Source of the DNA: Parasporobacterium sp. | GTDB taxonomy: Bacteria; Bacillota; Clostridia; Lachnospirales; Lachnospiraceae | Reading direction: 5' to 3' | DNA: 55,283 nt | Assembly (NCBI GenBank): GCA_017459985.1 | Contig: JAFUBX010000003.1 | Location: forward strand, 1-55,283 | Shown here: positions 1 to 8,243 of the stretch, piece by piece | Position numbering within the stretch: position 1 is the stretch's first letter | Layout: each line of letters begins with the position of its first letter | The notes under the pieces: generated by a model | Database searches by the model: none | The model's input: only the letters and a program-made list of their open reading frames with translations | Told to the model about the DNA's origin: nothing | Program-made: the position numbers and the translations under genes

Positions 1-54
1 ACACTTCAAGAAGTAATCCATTCCCCAATTGAAGTACCTCCTTTGAAATGAAAG

Positions 55-79
55 ACTGCCCGCGCGGCAGCCTTTTTTC
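55..79 (+). terminator. Rho-independent terminator of an upstream gene
   Basis: CTGCC and GGCAG form a short GC-rich stem around CGCGC, followed directly by CCTTTTTT. It probably ends a gene left of the window. Its presence argues against the upstream ATG at 48 as the start of the next gene. Confidence 0.6.
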
Positions 80-128
80 AGATAATGATATACTGTTAAT
101 AATTCATTCACAGTACCCGGAGGAAAAG

Positions 129-980
129 ATGGAATATACATTTGAAGAGGCTGTGCAGATAATCAGAACAGCGGAAAAAGGAAAGAAGGACATCAATATT
201 TCAGATCTTGCCGGCGTATTCGGTATAACGGCAGAAACACTGCGGAAATATGAAAAGCTTGGTATTATTGCGCCGTTCCGGGAAACCAACAGCTACAGAA
301 ATTATTCTTCCTGGGAACTGACAAAAGTGATCTGTGCAAGACAGTTCCGGGCAGAGGGATATTCTCTGAAGGAAATTGCCGGGAAACTGGACGGCAGTGA
401 CGGAAAAAGTCCCGGAGAACATATTGTCAGGCTGGAAGAACAGCTGATAAAGGATATTGAAGAAAAACAGAAACTGCTTGCATGGCTTCGGCAGAGAAAA
501 GAGATGCTTGAAAAAACAGATGCGGAAAGAAGTGATCTCTGGGAAGAGACACTGCCGGAGCTTTACTGCTGCATTTATATGGCGGGAAATACACTGACTG
601 CGAAAAGCGGTGAAGCAAAAGAACATCTCAGACAGTGGATGGAAGCACTGCCTTATGTATCGGTGTATTATCTTGGAACAGGTCCGGATGAAACAGTGTG
701 TGCAGTCGGCATCACGGAAGAGGAACGCAGAAAATATTCCCTTGAATATCTGGTTCCGGATTTTGTCCTGCCTGCTTCAGAATGCATATGCATGAACATA
801 ACAACACAACACAGCAGAACTTTTGATACTTCGGAAGAAACAATTCAGACAGGCTGTCATCGAGCAGAAAACGCAGGCTATGCACTGCAGGGGATGTTTG
901 TGATCAGGGTCCTGGATTATATTCAGAAAAACGGAATATACAGCTCAGTGAATCAGTTTATGTTTCCGCTCAGAAAATAA
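129..980 (+). CDS. MerR family transcriptional regulator
   Basis: A 283-residue MerR-type activator. The N-terminal third (about residues 20-90) carries the winged HTH: ISDLAGVFGITAETLRKYEK, then the wing with the NSYRNYS motif, and the YSLKEI segment before a coiled-coil helix rich in E/K/Q (about 95-130). The C-terminal 150 residues resemble a GyrI/BmrR-like effector-binding domain, so a small-molecule ligand is likely but unknown. The ATG at 129 is chosen because GGAGG lies 5 nt upstream; an earlier in-frame ATG at 48 overlaps a terminator and lacks an SD. It probably controls the reductase starting at 1049, whose promoter has the elongated spacer that MerR proteins act on. Confidence 0.85.
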   Translation: MEYTFEEAVQIIRTAEKGKKDINISDLAGVFGITAETLRKYEKLGIIAPFRETNSYRNYSSWELTKVICARQFRAEGYSLKEIAGKLDGSDGKSPGEHIVRLEEQLIKDIEEKQKLLAWLRQRKEMLEKTDAERSDLWEETLPELYCCIYMAGNTLTAKSGEAKEHLRQWMEALPYVSVYYLGTGPDETVCAVGITEEERRKYSLEYLVPDFVLPASECICMNITTQHSRTFDTSEETIQTGCHRAENAGYALQGMFVIRVLDYIQKNGIYSSVNQFMFPLRK

Positions 981-994
981 TTTCTTTTTCCGTC

Positions 995-1025
995 TTGACC
1001 TTAAACCCGGTTGAAACCTTAGCAT
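995..1025 (+). promoter_or_regulatory. MerR-type promoter with 19-bp spacer
   Basis: TTGACC (995-1000) and TAGCAT (1020-1025) are separated by exactly 19 bp. The spacer contains the dyad AACC-C-GGTT (1004-1012), flanked by TT and AA. Elongated spacers with an internal dyad are the hallmark of MerR-activated promoters, and a MerR gene ends just upstream. Transcription would start about 15 nt before the reductase start codon. Confidence 0.6.
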
Positions 1026-1048
1026 CAGAGGTGGAGAGAGGAACAGAT

Positions 1049-3139
1049 ATGAAAAAGAAGACTTTGACTATCGCTGTAGCCGCATTGATGCTTGCTGTTT
1101 CCGGATGCAGTGAAAGCAAAACAGAAACAGAATCTTCAGATGCCAGATTCACGCCGGGTACATATACCGCTGAAGCAGACGGTTTCGGAGGAACAGTCAG
1201 CGTCAGTATTACGGCAGGTGAAAACAGCATTGAAAAAGCGGAAATCATCGGAAAGGATGAAACGGAATCCGTCGGTCAGGCGGCCTTTGAAACACTGACA
1301 CAGCAGCTGATCGATGCACAGAGTGCAGAGATTGACGGTGTATCAGGAGCTACCTTTACCAGCAATGCAGTTAAAGAGGCGGCACAGAAGGCAATCAGCC
1401 AGGCGGAAGGGACTGCGGAAGAAACAGCTTCCGGAACTCTGACACCCGGTACATACACTGCAGTAAAGGAAGGATTCCAGCACGGGGAAGTCACAGTCAG
1501 TGTAACTGTGGACGAGACTTCCATTAAAGATGTATCCGTTACATCCATCACAGATCATCCGGTTACGGTTATCCGAACGCCGGTGGAACAGATCCCGGCT
1601 GCGATTGTGGAAAACCAGAGCTATAACGTGGATGCGGTTACCGGCGCAACCCTCACCAGCAATGCGATTAAAAATGCGGTGAAGGACTGCCTGGAACAGG
1701 CAGGCGGTTCCGAAGCATTCTCAAAAGCACCGGAACACAGTGCAAAGACAGAGAAAGAAGCCGTGGAAACCGATGTGCTTGTCATCGGAGGCGGAGGATC
1801 TGGCATGATCAGCGCAATCGAGGCTTCCATCGGTGATGCCGCAGATGAAAAGAGCGGACTGAAAGTCACATTGATTGAAAAGGCAGGATTCCTCGGAGGC
1901 AATACCAATGTTTCCGGAGGCGTCCGTTATCTCTATACCGATGAAACCGGAAAGTATGATGAGGCATGGGTGGAACAGTCCCTGCAGAGTGAAAAGGAAA
2001 CACTCAGTCCGTATATGGAACTGGATTTCAATGAACCTCTGATGAGAAATGAGATACAGCTGATGCCGCACACCAATGAGCTGCTGGATGATCTCGGAGT
2101 TGTCAGTGCCGATGCCTGGGGATATCTGGCGTTCGCATCAAACGACGATCATAAGGAACCGAAATGGGACGGAAGCTATCTTGCCTATGTGCTGGCACCG
2201 TATCTGGACGAATCAGATATTGATGTCCGTCTGAATACAAAGGCATGTGAGCTTCTGGTAAATGAAGACGGCGAAGTGACCGGCGCAAAAGTTGAGGATC
2301 CGGAAGGAACCTATGAGATCCATGCCCGCAAGACAATTCTTGCCTGCGGCGGATTCCCGTATAATCATGAACTGATCGAAAAATATGCGCCTGAATTTAC
2401 CGACGGAATCGTATTTGCGGCCGGCACCAATACAGGCGACGGAATTCAGATGGCGGAACAGCTCGGCGCGGAAATCATCGGCGACAAGATGTTCGGACAT
2501 CTCGGAGCTGATGCCATTGAAGGTGCACGTCCTGACTATTCACTGACGTTCTACTACGGCTATAATTCCGCAATGTATGTGAATATGGAAGGAAAGCGTT
2601 TCGTCAATGAAGATAAAAACAGCTATGTGATTTATCACGATCTTCTGAAAGAACCGGAACAGACAGGCTGGGGCATCATTGACGGAAACAACAAGGACGC
2701 ATCAGTTCTGGAAGAATCACAGTCCCAGTATGTGCATAAAGCGGATACTGTCGCAGAACTGGCAGAAGAAATCGGTGTGCCGGCAGATGCACTGCAGGAA
2801 ACAATCGATAACTACAATGCAATGGTAAATGCAGGTGAGGATACAGATTTCCATACAGCAATTGACAGAATGGATGTCATCGATGAAGGCCCGTATTATG
2901 CGTTCATTCTGAAGCCCATTACATTCTCTTCTCTTGTCAGTGTGAAAGTGGACGGAAACGGTCATGTACTGAAAGAAGACGGTGAAGCAATCCCGAACCT
3001 CTTTGCGGCAGGAGACATGGTGCTCGGCGGAAATATTACTTCATACTATTTCGATGCCAGAGGCGTCGGTACAGCAATGTATTCCGGTGACCTGACCGGA
3101 CGCACAGCAAAACAGGAACTGCTGAGCGATGCCGAGTAA
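1049..3139 (+). CDS. Secreted lipoprotein FMN-binding/FAD-dependent reductase (fumarate/urocanate reductase-like)
   Basis: A 696-residue exported flavoprotein reductase. It begins with a lysine-rich signal peptide and a lipobox (LAVSGC, Cys about 20), so it should be anchored outside the membrane. Two FMN-binding domains follow, each with a flavinylation motif (SGATFTS near residue 100, TGATLTS near 205), where ApbE-type transferases attach FMN to Thr. From about residue 245 comes the FAD domain (TDVLVIGGGGSG) of the fumarate reductase/flavocytochrome c family. The C-terminal active-site segment reads FDARGVGTAMYSG rather than the usual HGANRLGG fumarate reductase signature, so the electron acceptor is probably another unsaturated acid. 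The start at 1049 has GAGAGAGGA upstream. No electron-donating membrane partner is encoded nearby. Confidence 0.8.
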   Translation: MKKKTLTIAVAALMLAVSGCSESKTETESSDARFTPGTYTAEADGFGGTVSVSITAGENSIEKAEIIGKDETESVGQAAFETLTQQLIDAQSAEIDGVSGATFTSNAVKEAAQKAISQAEGTAEETASGTLTPGTYTAVKEGFQHGEVTVSVTVDETSIKDVSVTSITDHPVTVIRTPVEQIPAAIVENQSYNVDAVTGATLTSNAIKNAVKDCLEQAGGSEAFSKAPEHSAKTEKEAVETDVLVIGGGGSGMISAIEASIGDAADEKSGLKVTLIEKAGFLGGNTNVSGGVRYLYTDETGKYDEAWVEQSLQSEKETLSPYMELDFNEPLMRNEIQLMPHTNELLDDLGVVSADAWGYLAFASNDDHKEPKWDGSYLAYVLAPYLDESDIDVRLNTKACELLVNEDGEVTGAKVEDPEGTYEIHARKTILACGGFPYNHELIEKYAPEFTDGIVFAAGTNTGDGIQMAEQLGAEIIGDKMFGHLGADAIEGARPDYSLTFYYGYNSAMYVNMEGKRFVNEDKNSYVIYHDLLKEPEQTGWGIIDGNNKDASVLEESQSQYVHKADTVAELAEEIGVPADALQETIDNYNAMVNAGEDTDFHTAIDRMDVIDEGPYYAFILKPITFSSLVSVKVDGNGHVLKEDGEAIPNLFAAGDMVLGGNITSYYFDARGVGTAMYSGDLTGRTAKQELLSDAE

Positions 3140-3173
3140 GAACAAATTCTGAAGCGGATCATAAAATCAAAAG

Positions 3174-3207
3174 CAAGCCGGTATTATTCATGACCGGCTT
3201 GTTTTTT
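3174..3207. terminator. Bidirectional rho-independent terminator
   Basis: A 9-bp perfect stem, CAAGCCGGT with ACCGGCTTG, is followed by TTTTTT on the plus strand and by a weaker T-rich stretch on the minus strand. It separates the convergent reductase and DeoR genes. Confidence 0.8.
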
Positions 3208-3236
3208 CTTCCTTATCGTTAATTCCGCTGTACAGA

Positions 3237-3986
3237 TTATTCTGCTGTTATGATTTTAATGCCCTGATTGGTGAGCACTGTTCGAATATGTTCTTCCAGC
3301 ATGCTGTCGGTGATAACCGCCTGCGGACAGCGGAGGTTCATCGGGACTGTACCGGCGGACTGAAATTTCTCACTTTCTGTCAGAATAACGACTTTTTCCG
3401 CAGAAGTGCTCATATCACGCACTGCCTGGGCACGCATCTGGTCCTTATTTGTGAAACCGGTTCTTTCACTCCAGCCGTCCGTGCCGATCAGGCATAAAGG
3501 CACATTGTAATTCATGGCAGAATCACGGATCATCGGTCCGACGAGACACTGGGAATCTTTCTGATAGATTCCTCCGAGCAGAACGATCTGCACATTATCT
3601 TCTTCCCGGATATAATCCGCAATAAAGGCACTGTTCGTGACGATGGTCACGTTCTTTTTTGTCCGGGCAATTGTCAGAGCAGCCAGTGCACAGCAGCTGC
3701 CGCTTTCGATCATGACGGTATCGCCGTCATGAATCAGTTCCGCTGCTTTTTCCGCTATCTTTGTTTTTTCTTCGTAATGATAGGCAAGTCTGCTGTTAAT
3801 GTTATCTTCACTGTTCAGCTCCGCAAAACCGTGCACTCTGCGGATCAGATGCCTTCTTTCAAGTTCATCCAGGTCTTTCCGGATTGTAACCTGTGATACG
3901 CCGAGCAGACCGGAAAGCTCAGCCACTTCAATGCGTCTGCGTTCTATGAGCAGATGCAGTATTTCATTTTCACGTCCTTTTTTCAT
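3237..3986 (-). CDS. DeoR/GlpR family transcriptional repressor
   Basis: A 249-residue DeoR-family regulator. The N-terminal HTH (about residues 5-60) includes IEVAELSGLLGVSQVTIRKD and the RRVHG segment that follows it in this family. The C-terminal DeoRC sensor domain (about 75-230) has TIVTNSAFIA, LGGIY and GTDG motifs and normally binds a phosphosugar. It lies 47 bp downstream of the activase on the same strand, so the two are probably co-transcribed. It presumably represses both arms of the divergent cluster; repeated candidate operators lie in the intergenic region at 4957-5103. The likely inducer is a phosphorylated sugar intermediate of the pathway. Confidence 0.85.
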   Translation of the reverse strand: MKKGRENEILHLLIERRRIEVAELSGLLGVSQVTIRKDLDELERRHLIRRVHGFAELNSEDNINSRLAYHYEEKTKIAEKAAELIHDGDTVMIESGSCCALAALTIARTKKNVTIVTNSAFIADYIREEDNVQIVLLGGIYQKDSQCLVGPMIRDSAMNYNVPLCLIGTDGWSERTGFTNKDQMRAQAVRDMSTSAEKVVILTESEKFQSAGTVPMNLRCPQAVITDSMLEEHIRTVLTNQGIKIITAE

Positions 3987-4033
3987 AACTGTCTCCGGTT
4001 TTCATTTTATACAGATTTACTTATGAATGAAAG

Positions 4034-4936
4034 TCAAAAGAACGCATCTATTCCATGATCCAGGTAATGTTTCCGGTAATCTTCCAGATCTTCCCGGTGA
4101 TATGCAGCGACATCTTTGTAGGAATATTCACGTCCGAGCTGATCATATTTGTTCTCGCCGAACTGGTGGAAGGGAAGCAGCTGACATTTTTTGGCGCCAG
4201 CCTGTTTCAGGCATTCTGCAATCTTTTCCGCGTCTTCAGAAGAATCATTGAATCCGGGAATCACGGGAATTCTGGGGAGCACATTACAGCCCTGATCCAG
4301 GGCATATTTCAGATTGGACAGGATCTGTTCATTGCCTGCAGCCGTGCCTTCCCTATGCTTTTCGCTGTTCCAGTGCTTGACATCAAACAGGATTGTATCG
4401 AGATAGGGCAGAAGCGGCGCAAATACTTCATGGGAGGCATATCCGGTTGTTTCACAGCATGTATTCAGTCCTTTTTCTTTTGCGGCCTTCAGCAGGCTCA
4501 GCGCGAATCCCGGCTGGGCAAGCATTTCTCCTCCGGAAAGCGTGATGCCGCCTCCGCTTTCTTCATAAAACGGAAGGTCCTGCATTACCACATCCATCAC
4601 TTCCTGTACGGTTTTCAGTTCACCCTCACTTTTCAATGCTTTCCCGGGGCATTCATGTACGCAGAGGCCGCATCCGGTGCATCTGTTCCGGTCCACGGTG
4701 ATCCTGCCGTCCTGCAGGCTGACGGTCTGATGCGGACAGACACTTATGCAGTGATGACAGCCGATGCATTTCCTGCTGTCCCACATGATTTCCGCTTTGG
4801 CAGTCTGACTTTCCGGATTTGCGCACCATCTGCATCGCAGAGGACATCCTTTCAGGAAAACAACTGTTCTGATGCCGGGACCGTCATTGACGGAGAATTT
4901 CTGAATATTGAATACAATGCCGTGATCCTGTTCCAT
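4034..4936 (-). CDS. Glycyl radical enzyme activase (radical SAM, PflC/YbiY-like)
   Basis: A 300-residue radical SAM activating enzyme that installs the glycyl radical on the divergently encoded enzyme at 5115-7526. The SAM-cluster motif CPLRCRWC sits near residue 30. It is followed by two ferredoxin-type cysteine sets (CIGCHHCISVCP and CTGCGLCVHECP, about 55-100), the insert typical of activases for non-PFL glycyl radical enzymes. The SGGE motif (about 137-140) and the conserved region around FDVKHW are present. The ATG at 4936 is preferred over an upstream in-frame GTG at 4945 because AGGTGG lies 5 nt before it. A strong sigma-70 promoter (4957-4985) reads into it. Confidence 0.88.
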   Translation of the reverse strand: MEQDHGIVFNIQKFSVNDGPGIRTVVFLKGCPLRCRWCANPESQTAKAEIMWDSRKCIGCHHCISVCPHQTVSLQDGRITVDRNRCTGCGLCVHECPGKALKSEGELKTVQEVMDVVMQDLPFYEESGGGITLSGGEMLAQPGFALSLLKAAKEKGLNTCCETTGYASHEVFAPLLPYLDTILFDVKHWNSEKHREGTAAGNEQILSNLKYALDQGCNVLPRIPVIPGFNDSSEDAEKIAECLKQAGAKKCQLLPFHQFGENKYDQLGREYSYKDVAAYHREDLEDYRKHYLDHGIDAFF

Positions 4937-4956
4937 ATATGCCACCTCACAGACAC

Positions 4957-4985
4957 AGCATAAAGGATAAAAGGCAGGATGTCAA
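4957..4985 (-). promoter_or_regulatory. Sigma-70 promoter for activase/deoR operon
   Basis: On the minus strand, TTGACA (4985-4980) and TATGCT (4962-4957) are separated by 17 bp, close to consensus. Confidence 0.75.
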
Positions 4986-4992
4986 AGAAAAA

Positions 4993-5006
4993 GTTACGAA
5001 CGAAAG
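4993..5006. promoter_or_regulatory. Candidate DeoR operator, copy 1
   Basis: GTTACGAACGAAAG matches GTTTCGAATGAAAG at 5090-5103 in 12 of 14 positions. The two copies bracket the divergent promoter pair, as expected for a repressor that bridges or blocks both. A weaker related sequence lies at 5015-5028. Confidence 0.5.
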
Positions 5007-5036
5007 CAAAAAGAGTTACAAAAAGAAATTAAAGTG

Positions 5037-5065
5037 TTGACAATCGCAGATGCCTCCTATATACT
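5037..5065 (+). promoter_or_regulatory. Sigma-70 promoter for glycyl radical enzyme operon
   Basis: A perfect TTGACA (5037-5042), a 17-bp spacer and TATACT (5060-5065) lie about 50 bp before the gene. This is a strong promoter, so control is probably by repression. Confidence 0.8.
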
Positions 5066-5089
5066 GAGCTTGTAACGAAATAACAATAA

Positions 5090-5103
5090 GTTTCGAATGA
5101 AAG
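5090..5103. promoter_or_regulatory. Candidate DeoR operator, copy 2
   Basis: GTTTCGAATGAAAG lies about 20 bp downstream of the expected transcription start and overlaps the SD region of the glycyl radical enzyme gene, a position suited to blocking transcription. See the matching copy at 4993-5006. Confidence 0.5.
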
Positions 5104-5114
5104 AGGTAAGCGGT

Positions 5115-7526
5115 ATGGAAAACAAAGAACACTTCGGATCACTGACAGAAAGAATGCAGGCATTCCGTGAGGAAGTCCTTGATGAAAAACCTTACGTAGA
5201 TGCGGAACGTGCAGTTCTCGCGACACAGGCATACGAGGAGAATAAAAACCAGCCGCGCGTCATGATGAGAGCGCTGATGCTGAAAAAGATTCTCGAAAAC
5301 ATGACCGTTTATATTGAAGATAAAACACTGCTGGCCGGCAATCAGGCAACCAAAAACAGAAACGCTCCGGTATTCCCGGAATACACACTGGAATTTGTGA
5401 TCAATGAGCTGGATCTGTTCGAGAAAAGAGACGGAGATGTCTTCTATATCACCGAACAGACAAAGCAGCAGCTGAGATCCATCGCTCCGTTCTGGGAGAA
5501 CAACAATCTCAGAGCCAGAGGTGAGGCGCTGCTTCCGGATGAAGTATCCGTATTTATGGAAACAGGAGTCTTCGGAATGGAAGGAAAGCTGAATGCGGGC
5601 GATGCACATCTGGCTGTGAATTATGAAAAAGTGCTGAAGGAAGGACTGAAGGGATATGAAGAAAGGACAAGAGCCCTGAAGGCAGGTCTTGATCTTGCGG
5701 ATCCGGAATCCATTGACAAGTATGTATTCTACAAGGCAGTCCTGATTGTGATCGAAGCCGTACGCGGATTTGCACTGAGATACAGTGCACTGGCTGCGAA
5801 GATGGCGGAAGAGGAAGCCGATCCGGCAAGAAAAGCCGAGCTGGAAGAAATGAGCAGGATCTGTGCGAGAGTTCCGTATGAACCGGCCGCATCCTTTAAA
5901 GAAGCGGTACAGTCCGTCTGGTTTATCCAGCTGATCCTCCAGATCGAATCCAACGGACATTCACTGAGCTACGGCAGATTTGATCAGTATATGTATCCGT
6001 ACTTCATCAATGATCTGAAGAGCGAACGGATTACAAAGGCTGAGGCACTGGAACTTCTGACCTGCCTCTGGATCAAGACGCTTACCATCAATAAAGTCAG
6101 AAGCCAGGCGCATACGCTCAGCTCTGCCGGATCTCCGATGTATCAGAATGTTACGATCGGCGGCCAGACGACGGATAAAAAGGATGCCGTAAATGAACTC
6201 AGCTTCCTGGTGCTGCAGTCGGTTGCCCAGACACGATTAACACAGCCGAACCTGACTGTCAGATATCATGCGAATCTGAACAAAGAATTCTTTGATGAAT
6301 GCATCGAAGTCATGAAGCTCGGATTCGGCATGCCTGCCCTCAACAACGATGAAATTATCATTCCGTCCTTTATCAGCTGGGGCGTGAAGGAAGAAGATGC
6401 CTATAACTACAGCGCAATCGGCTGTGTCGAAACAGCCGTACCCGGCAAATGGGGATACCGCTGCACCGGCATGTCCTATGTCAATTTCCCGAGACTTCTG
6501 CTGTGCGCAATGAACAACGGCGTGGATCTGACCAGCGGAAAGAGATTTACAAAGGGCTACGGTTACTTCACCGAATGGAAAGACTTTGATGAACTGATGT
6601 CCGTATGGGATAAAACCGTAAGAGAGTTCACAAGATACAGCGTCATTGTGGAAAATGCGATTGATAAGGCAAGCGAACGTGATGTGCCGGATATCCTCTG
6701 CTCAGCCCTGACCGATGACTGCATCGGCCGCGGCAAAACGATCAAGGAAGGCGGAGCCGTATATGACTTCATCTCCGGTCTGCAGGTCGGTATCGCCAAT
6801 ATGGCAGACTCCCTGGAAGCGATCAAAAAGCTGGTTTATACGGAAAAGAAAATCACTCCAGAACAGCTGTGGAATGCAATTCTCGACGATTTCCGGAGCG
6901 AAGAAAACAGAAGAATCCAGGATCTCCTGATCGATGCTCCGAAATACGGCAATGACAACGATGAAGTGGATCAGCTGGTTGTCGACGCCTATGAGAGCTA
7001 TCTGGATGAAATCAGAAAGTATCCGAACACAAGGCATGCAAGAGGTCCGATTGGTGGCATCCGTTACGGCGGGACTTCCTCTATCTCTGCAAATGTCGGA
7101 CAGGGAATGGGCACCATGGCAACTCCGGACGGCAGAAACGCACGGGAGCCTCTGGCAGAAGGATGCTCACCGGCTCACAACGCCGATAAGAACGGTCCGA
7201 CCGCAGTCTTCAAGTCCATTACAAAACTGCCGACGGAAAAGATTACCGGAGGCGTGCTGCTGAACCAGAAAATGACGCCTCAGATGCTGTCAAGTGAAGA
7301 AAACAAGCAGAAGCTGGAAATGCTGCTGAGAGCATTCTTCAACAGACTGCACGGCTATCACGTCCAGTACAATATCGTGTCCAGGGAAACACTTCTGGAT
7401 GCGCAGGCACATCCGGAGAAGCATAAGGATCTGATCGTCAGAGTAGCCGGATACAGCGCATTCTTCAATGTACTCTCAAGAAAGACACAGGATGACATCA
7501 TCGGAAGAACTGAACAGTCACTGTAA
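5115..7526 (+). CDS. Glycyl radical enzyme, PflD/YbiW type
   Basis: An 803-residue glycyl radical enzyme. The active-site thiyl cysteine is C437 in the SAIGCVE loop, and the radical glycine is G779 in RVAGYSAFF near the C terminus; both hallmarks are intact. The GCVE form places it with dehydratase-like and PflD/YbiW enzymes rather than with true pyruvate formate-lyase, which has two adjacent cysteines. E. coli PflD/YbiW have been reported to convert 1,5-anhydroglucitol-6-phosphate to 1-deoxyfructose-6-phosphate. The aldolase and dehydrogenase encoded next fit that route, but glycerol or diol dehydration cannot be excluded from sequence. The start at 5115 has AAAGAGG 8 nt upstream. The activase is encoded divergently. 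Confidence 0.85.
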   Translation: MENKEHFGSLTERMQAFREEVLDEKPYVDAERAVLATQAYEENKNQPRVMMRALMLKKILENMTVYIEDKTLLAGNQATKNRNAPVFPEYTLEFVINELDLFEKRDGDVFYITEQTKQQLRSIAPFWENNNLRARGEALLPDEVSVFMETGVFGMEGKLNAGDAHLAVNYEKVLKEGLKGYEERTRALKAGLDLADPESIDKYVFYKAVLIVIEAVRGFALRYSALAAKMAEEEADPARKAELEEMSRICARVPYEPAASFKEAVQSVWFIQLILQIESNGHSLSYGRFDQYMYPYFINDLKSERITKAEALELLTCLWIKTLTINKVRSQAHTLSSAGSPMYQNVTIGGQTTDKKDAVNELSFLVLQSVAQTRLTQPNLTVRYHANLNKEFFDECIEVMKLGFGMPALNNDEIIIPSFISWGVKEEDAYNYSAIGCVETAVPGKWGYRCTGMSYVNFPRLLLCAMNNGVDLTSGKRFTKGYGYFTEWKDFDELMSVWDKTVREFTRYSVIVENAIDKASERDVPDILCSALTDDCIGRGKTIKEGGAVYDFISGLQVGIANMADSLEAIKKLVYTEKKITPEQLWNAILDDFRSEENRRIQDLLIDAPKYGNDNDEVDQLVVDAYESYLDEIRKYPNTRHARGPIGGIRYGGTSSISANVGQGMGTMATPDGRNAREPLAEGCSPAHNADKNGPTAVFKSITKLPTEKITGGVLLNQKMTPQMLSSEENKQKLEMLLRAFFNRLHGYHVQYNIVSRETLLDAQAHPEKHKDLIVRVAGYSAFFNVLSRKTQDDIIGRTEQSL

Positions 7527-7545
7527 GAAGAAAGAAGGAAATAAC

Positions 7546-8223
7546 ATGAAACTGTTTATTGATGACGCGAATATTGAAGCGATTAAAGAACTGAATGAGT
7601 ATTATCCCATCGACGGCGTTACAACCAACCCCTCCATTCTTGCAAAAGCGAAGCGTGATCCCCGGGAAACACTGAAGGAAATCCGGGATGTCATCGGAGA
7701 GGACAAAATTATCTTTGCCCAGGCTGTGGACCTGAGCTATGAAGGCATGATCAGGGATGCGCATATGATCATGGATCTGCTCGGAAAGAATACCGTGGTC
7801 AAGCTGCCTTCCACACCAACCGGTTTCAAGGCAATGGCAGCACTGAAAAAGGATGGCATTCTGACATGCGGAACAGTGGTCTATACACCGATGCAGGCAT
7901 ATCTTGCCGCAAAGGCGGGAGCTTCCTATGTGGCGCCTTATGTCAACCGTATCGACAATATGGGATATGACGGCGTCGGCGTGGTGAAGAAGATCCAGAA
8001 CATTCTTGAAAACAACGGCATGGACTGCGAAGTACTGGCAGCTTCCTTCAAGAACAGCATGCAGGTATTGGAACTGGCTGAATACGGTGTCGGAAACGCC
8101 ACGTGTGCAGCTGATGTCATCAAAGGATTTGTAAAGAATGCTGCGATTGACGGTGCGATTCAGGATTTCGTGAATGACTTTGAAGCACTGACAGGGAAAA
8201 CATCCATGTCTGAACTGGATTAA
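7546..8223 (+). CDS. fsa: Fructose-6-phosphate aldolase (FSA/TalC-like)
   Basis: A 225-residue class I aldolase of the small transaldolase/FSA family, the usual length for FsaA/FsaB rather than the 310+ residues of full transaldolases. The TTNPSIL motif (26-32), the Schiff-base lysine K86 in VVKLP, and the APYVNRID motif are present. It would cleave fructose-6-phosphate or 1-deoxyfructose-6-phosphate to glyceraldehyde-3-phosphate plus dihydroxyacetone or hydroxyacetone. It starts 19 bp after the radical enzyme, with GAAGGAA as SD, so it is an operon partner. The context (radical enzyme before, glycerol dehydrogenase after) favours the deoxy-sugar substrate. Confidence 0.85.
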   Translation: MKLFIDDANIEAIKELNEYYPIDGVTTNPSILAKAKRDPRETLKEIRDVIGEDKIIFAQAVDLSYEGMIRDAHMIMDLLGKNTVVKLPSTPTGFKAMAALKKDGILTCGTVVYTPMQAYLAAKAGASYVAPYVNRIDNMGYDGVGVVKKIQNILENNGMDCEVLAASFKNSMQVLELAEYGVGNATCAADVIKGFVKNAAIDGAIQDFVNDFEALTGKTSMSELD

Positions 8224-8243
8224 TAGAAAGAAGGACAACAGAA

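Noticed and set aside
48-128. Longer MerR reading frame starting at ATG 48
   Set aside because: It overlaps a rho-independent terminator and has no SD, while ATG 129 has GGAGG at good spacing.
4055-4963. 302-codon plus-strand frame opposite the activase
   Set aside because: Antisense to a gene with clear radical SAM motifs; it has no SD and no recognisable motifs.
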